From SbD1 sp049300095 (lineage in GTDB: Bacteria; Desulfobacterota; Syntrophobacteria; Syntrophobacterales; Syntrophobacteraceae): a stretch of DNA of 14,448 bases. Both the position numbers and the translations under genes were made by a program. Shown here piece by piece: positions 12,194-14,448 of the stretch. The stretch is taken from positions 1-14,448 of the forward strand of contig JBAQYM010000079.1 in NCBI GenBank assembly GCA_049300095.1. Reading direction: 5' to 3'. Each line of letters starts with the position of its first letter. The stretch's first letter is position 1. The notes beneath the pieces are model-generated. The model made no database searches. It had not been told where the DNA came from and saw only the letters and a program-made list of their open reading frames with translations.

Positions 12194-13903
12194 TCACAAC
12201 CGCCCGGACCTCAGGATGGAGACCACCAGCCAGATTCCGAGGAAGGTGGCGACGCCGTAGCCGATCATGCCAAGGACGGCGGTGAGCGAGACTGTCTGGA
12301 GGCCGAAGAAGGTTGTGGTAAATTCGAGGATCTTCTGGTTCGAGTTCAAGATCATCGCGGCGGCGATGATCGAGGCCGAGATGATAATGCCGACGGTCAG
12401 CCGGTTCACGCCTTTTTCGAGCTGGGACCGGGCCTGATCGAGTCCCGAGTGGCGCACCTCGATCCGCTGCCTGCCCGCCGCCGTTTGCCGCAGGATGTCG
12501 TTTACGTACTTGGGCATGCTTCGCATGTACCCGCTCAAGGTGCGGGATTCGCGGTCGAGGTTTTTCACTATGCTGCGGGTGTCGTAGCCGCGCTTGAGGA
12601 GTTCTTTGGCAAAGGGCCTGGTCACTTCGAGAATGCTCGCGTCGCTTCCGAGAATCTTTCCCAGGGCCTCGGTCTGGATGAATGTCTTGAGGAGCAGCAG
12701 CAGGTTTCGAGGGAGCCTTATGTGATACTTGAGAACGAGGCTCATGAGCTGGTCGTAGACATCTTTCACCGAGATGTGGCGAAGGGAGCGGCCGTAAAAG
12801 GTTTCGCTGACGTCTTTGAGGTCGCTTCGGAAGGATACGAGGTCCATGTCCTCGTTGATCAGCCCTGCGTCCATCAGGGCGTCCATCACCATGTCGTAGT
12901 CGTGTTCGGCGTAGCCGAGGAAGAGGTTTGCGATCCGGCGCATCATCTCCTCGTCGAGGTAGCCCGTGATGCCGAAGTCCACCAGGCTGACGCGGCCGTC
13001 ATGCATGACGAGGGTGTTTCCGGGGTGCGGGTCGGCGTGGAAGAAACCGTATTCCATGAGCTGGCGTGAAAAGGAGCGGAGCCCGATCATGGCGATTTCA
13101 TCGGGGTCGATCCCTCGCGCCCGGATCTCTTCGACCTGGTCCATCTTGATGCCCTCGATGTGCTCCATCACGAGGACCGACCGGGTCGTGTATTCCCAGT
13201 AGACTTTCGGGATGTAGATTTCATCCACTGTTTCAAAGTTTTTCGCAAACTTCTCGATGCTTCCCGCCTCGATCATCATGTCGACTTCGCGGGTGATGTT
13301 TCGCTCGAATTCCCTGACCAGGTTGACGGCCCCGATAAGCCGGGCGATCTCCAGCGTCCTTTCCGCCTTTTCGGCCAGGTAATACATGAGGCGCAGGTCC
13401 TGCTTGATCTGACGGTCGATGCCGGGCCGGATGATCTTGACGGCGGCCTTCTCGCCGGAATGAAGCACGGCGATGTGGACCTGGCCGACCGAGGCCGCCG
13501 CGATGGATTCCTCCTGGAATTGCGCGAAAATCTCATGGAGCGGCCGCTTGATTTCCCTCTCGATGACCTCTTTGACATCCGCGAAAGGAACGGGCGGGAC
13601 CATGTCCTGGAGCTTCTTGAACTCTTCGAGGTATTCGGGCGGGAAGATGTCGGCGCGGGTGCTCATGAGCTGGCCGAGCTTGACGAAACTTGGCCCCAGC
13701 TCTTCGAGGACCAGCCGGATGCGCCGGGCCGAGGGAAATCCCACGCGGAAAAACAGGTCGCGCTCCGGCTCCTTCGCCCGCTTTTCCCTGCCGTTGAATA
13801 ATCTTTCGACAAGGTCCCCGAACCCGTGTTTCAAAAGGACCCTGGTGATCGTGCCGAACCTTCTGACACCTCTGATCCCGTGAATTCCCCTGGAAAGTCT
13901 CAT
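12194..13903 (-). CDS. ABC1/AarF/UbiB-family atypical kinase-like protein
   Basis: This 569-aa protein carries the family motifs in order: FVKLGQLMSTR (KxGQ, Lys75), AAASVGQVH (the Ala-rich loop, 135-143), AVKIIRPG (ATP-binding Lys156), HADPHPGN (Asp291, Asn296) and LVDFG (Asp309). Two hydrophobic segments near the C-terminus (about 497-516 and 540-564) should anchor it in the membrane. UbiB-type proteins support ubiquinone or other isoprenoid-lipid metabolism and act as ATPases. Whether this member serves quinone synthesis cannot be told, since no ubi or men gene is in view. Start: AAGGA six bases before the ATG. All key residues are present, so it should be functional. Confidence 0.93.
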   Translation of the reverse strand: MRLSRGIHGIRGVRRFGTITRVLLKHGFGDLVERLFNGREKRAKEPERDLFFRVGFPSARRIRLVLEELGPSFVKLGQLMSTRADIFPPEYLEEFKKLQDMVPPVPFADVKEVIEREIKRPLHEIFAQFQEESIAAASVGQVHIAVLHSGEKAAVKIIRPGIDRQIKQDLRLMYYLAEKAERTLEIARLIGAVNLVREFERNITREVDMMIEAGSIEKFAKNFETVDEIYIPKVYWEYTTRSVLVMEHIEGIKMDQVEEIRARGIDPDEIAMIGLRSFSRQLMEYGFFHADPHPGNTLVMHDGRVSLVDFGITGYLDEEMMRRIANLFLGYAEHDYDMVMDALMDAGLINEDMDLVSFRSDLKDVSETFYGRSLRHISVKDVYDQLMSLVLKYHIRLPRNLLLLLKTFIQTEALGKILGSDASILEVTRPFAKELLKRGYDTRSIVKNLDRESRTLSGYMRSMPKYVNDILRQTAAGRQRIEVRHSGLDQARSQLEKGVNRLTVGIIISASIIAAAMILNSNQKILEFTTTFFGLQTVSLTAVLGMIGYGVATFLGIWLVVSILRSGRL

Positions 13904-13930
13904 TCGAAGTCCTTGTCGAGACAGGCAAGA

Positions 13931-14222
13931 TGGATGTTGGTTGTTGGATGTTAGATTTTAGATGTTGGTTGTCGGTTGTTGGGTGTTGGATATCCTATAC
14001 CAGATGTTCGATTCTCGATACCAAAGGGTCGTTTTCTTCTCGCCGCGCAGGGGAGAACCTCTATATTAGCAGGATATCTCAGCGCGGTCGAGACGACAGA
14101 AGTCATAACTCATCATTGGCCGCCGTCCATAACGCTTTGAATAAAACTTAAGTGGTAAGGGGCATTGGGAATCGAACATCCACCATCCAACATCGAGTAC
14201 CCACCACCAACCACCCAACCCC
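13931..14222. repeat. Low-complexity inverted repeat flanking a 150-bp core
   Basis: A G/T-rich run of TTGGTTG/GATGTTG-like units (13931-13990) is mirrored by a C/A-rich run (14181-14222). Next to them lies a perfect 12-bp inverted pair, GATGTTCGATTC (14003-14014) and GAATCGAACATC (14169-14180). The core between (14015-14168) has no convincing gene. The structure covers most of the upstream region of the UbiB-like gene. Confidence 0.6.
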
Positions 14223-14255
14223 AATGCTGTTGCCTTAACGAATCGCTTGAGCATA

Positions 14256-14332
14256 TTGTCATTTCGACCGGAGGGAGAAATCTTTCCGTGGTGCGGAACA
14301 AACAAGATTTCTCCCTCCGGTCGAAGTGACAA
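14256..14332. repeat. 29-bp-arm hairpin repeat
   Basis: Arms at 14256-14284 and 14304-14332 pair over 28 of 29 positions around a 19-base loop. They are centred on TTTCGACCGGAGGGAGAAAT and its complement. There is no T-run of terminator type. It resembles dispersed palindromic repeats common in environmental bacterial genomes. No gene is seen from 13904 to the window end. Confidence 0.8.
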
Positions 14333-14448
14333 AACGGAGTACATAAACGCTTAAACCCAAAAAATGCGCGAAGCTTGCGCCTTAGAAATTCAACTAGAAA
14401 TATGACACTCATTCGCGTTTTTTGAGAAGGTTTATACCACAAAGAGGC

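Noticed and set aside
11727..12285. Several overlapping Pro/Gly-rich open frames in the intergenic region
   Set aside because: They are translations of the nested G-rich and C-rich inverted repeats in multiple frames.
12077..13069. 330-codon plus-strand frame opposite the UbiB-like gene
   Set aside because: The UbiB motifs on the minus strand are unambiguous; the plus frame begins in the 12-bp tandem repeat and has a composition-driven Val/His/Asp bias.
14066..14442. Short minus-strand open frames at the right edge
   Set aside because: They run through the hairpin and the low-complexity tracts, have no ribosome binding sites and look like translated repeats.

Overview
The left three quarters of the window (about 1-10675) is the early half of an integrated, lambda-like temperate phage or phage-derived element. 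The right quarter (about 10675-14448) looks like bacterial chromosome. Moderately high GC, Gram-negative-type genes and many short palindromic intergenic repeats would fit a deltaproteobacterial (Desulfobacterota-like) host. That placement is a weak inference, not a diagnosis.

Layout. 1-188 is the end of an insertion sequence with the last 36 codons of a transposase; it cuts the phage replicative helicase gene dnaB. From 746 up to 7437 all genes run on the minus strand as one tight early operon, read from right to left: a small Cro-like DNA-binding protein (7437-7213), a helix-turn-helix protein, a 33-aa ORF, a YqaJ exonuclease, RecT, an SSB-like protein, several small proteins, a lambda O-type initiator, a probable helicase loader, a DUF5131 (Gp37/Gp68) protein and the truncated dnaB. 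Start and stop codons often overlap (ATGA, TGATG, 11-nt overlaps), so translation is probably coupled. Rightward from 7519 lie a CI/LexA-type repressor, a small membrane protein, a second regulator with its own promoter, and a tyrosine integrase ending at 10350 with a terminator. The integrase is followed by a 325-bp gap and then the 3' end of a tRNA-Arg(ACG) gene, the likely attachment site.

How it works together. The repressor and the Cro-like gene face each other across an 81-bp switch region with two overlapping, opposed promoters. The early operon supplies a RecT/exonuclease/SSB recombination set and an O/loader/DnaB replication set. The initiator gene itself carries what looks like a lambda-type origin: four 20-bp palindromic iterons, then an A-rich stretch with two direct repeats, then a perfect 9-bp-arm palindrome. 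Replication is probably dead, because the O reading frame is shifted by one base beside an iteron and dnaB loses its ATPase domain to the insertion sequence. The repressor, recombination genes and integrase look intact.

Chromosomal side. After the tRNA come a 37-bp tandem repeat, an isochorismatase-family hydrolase (minus), a 619-bp intergenic region built from nested inverted repeats, and an ABC1/AarF/UbiB-family kinase-like protein (minus). The last 545 bases hold no convincing gene, only inverted, low-complexity and hairpin repeats.
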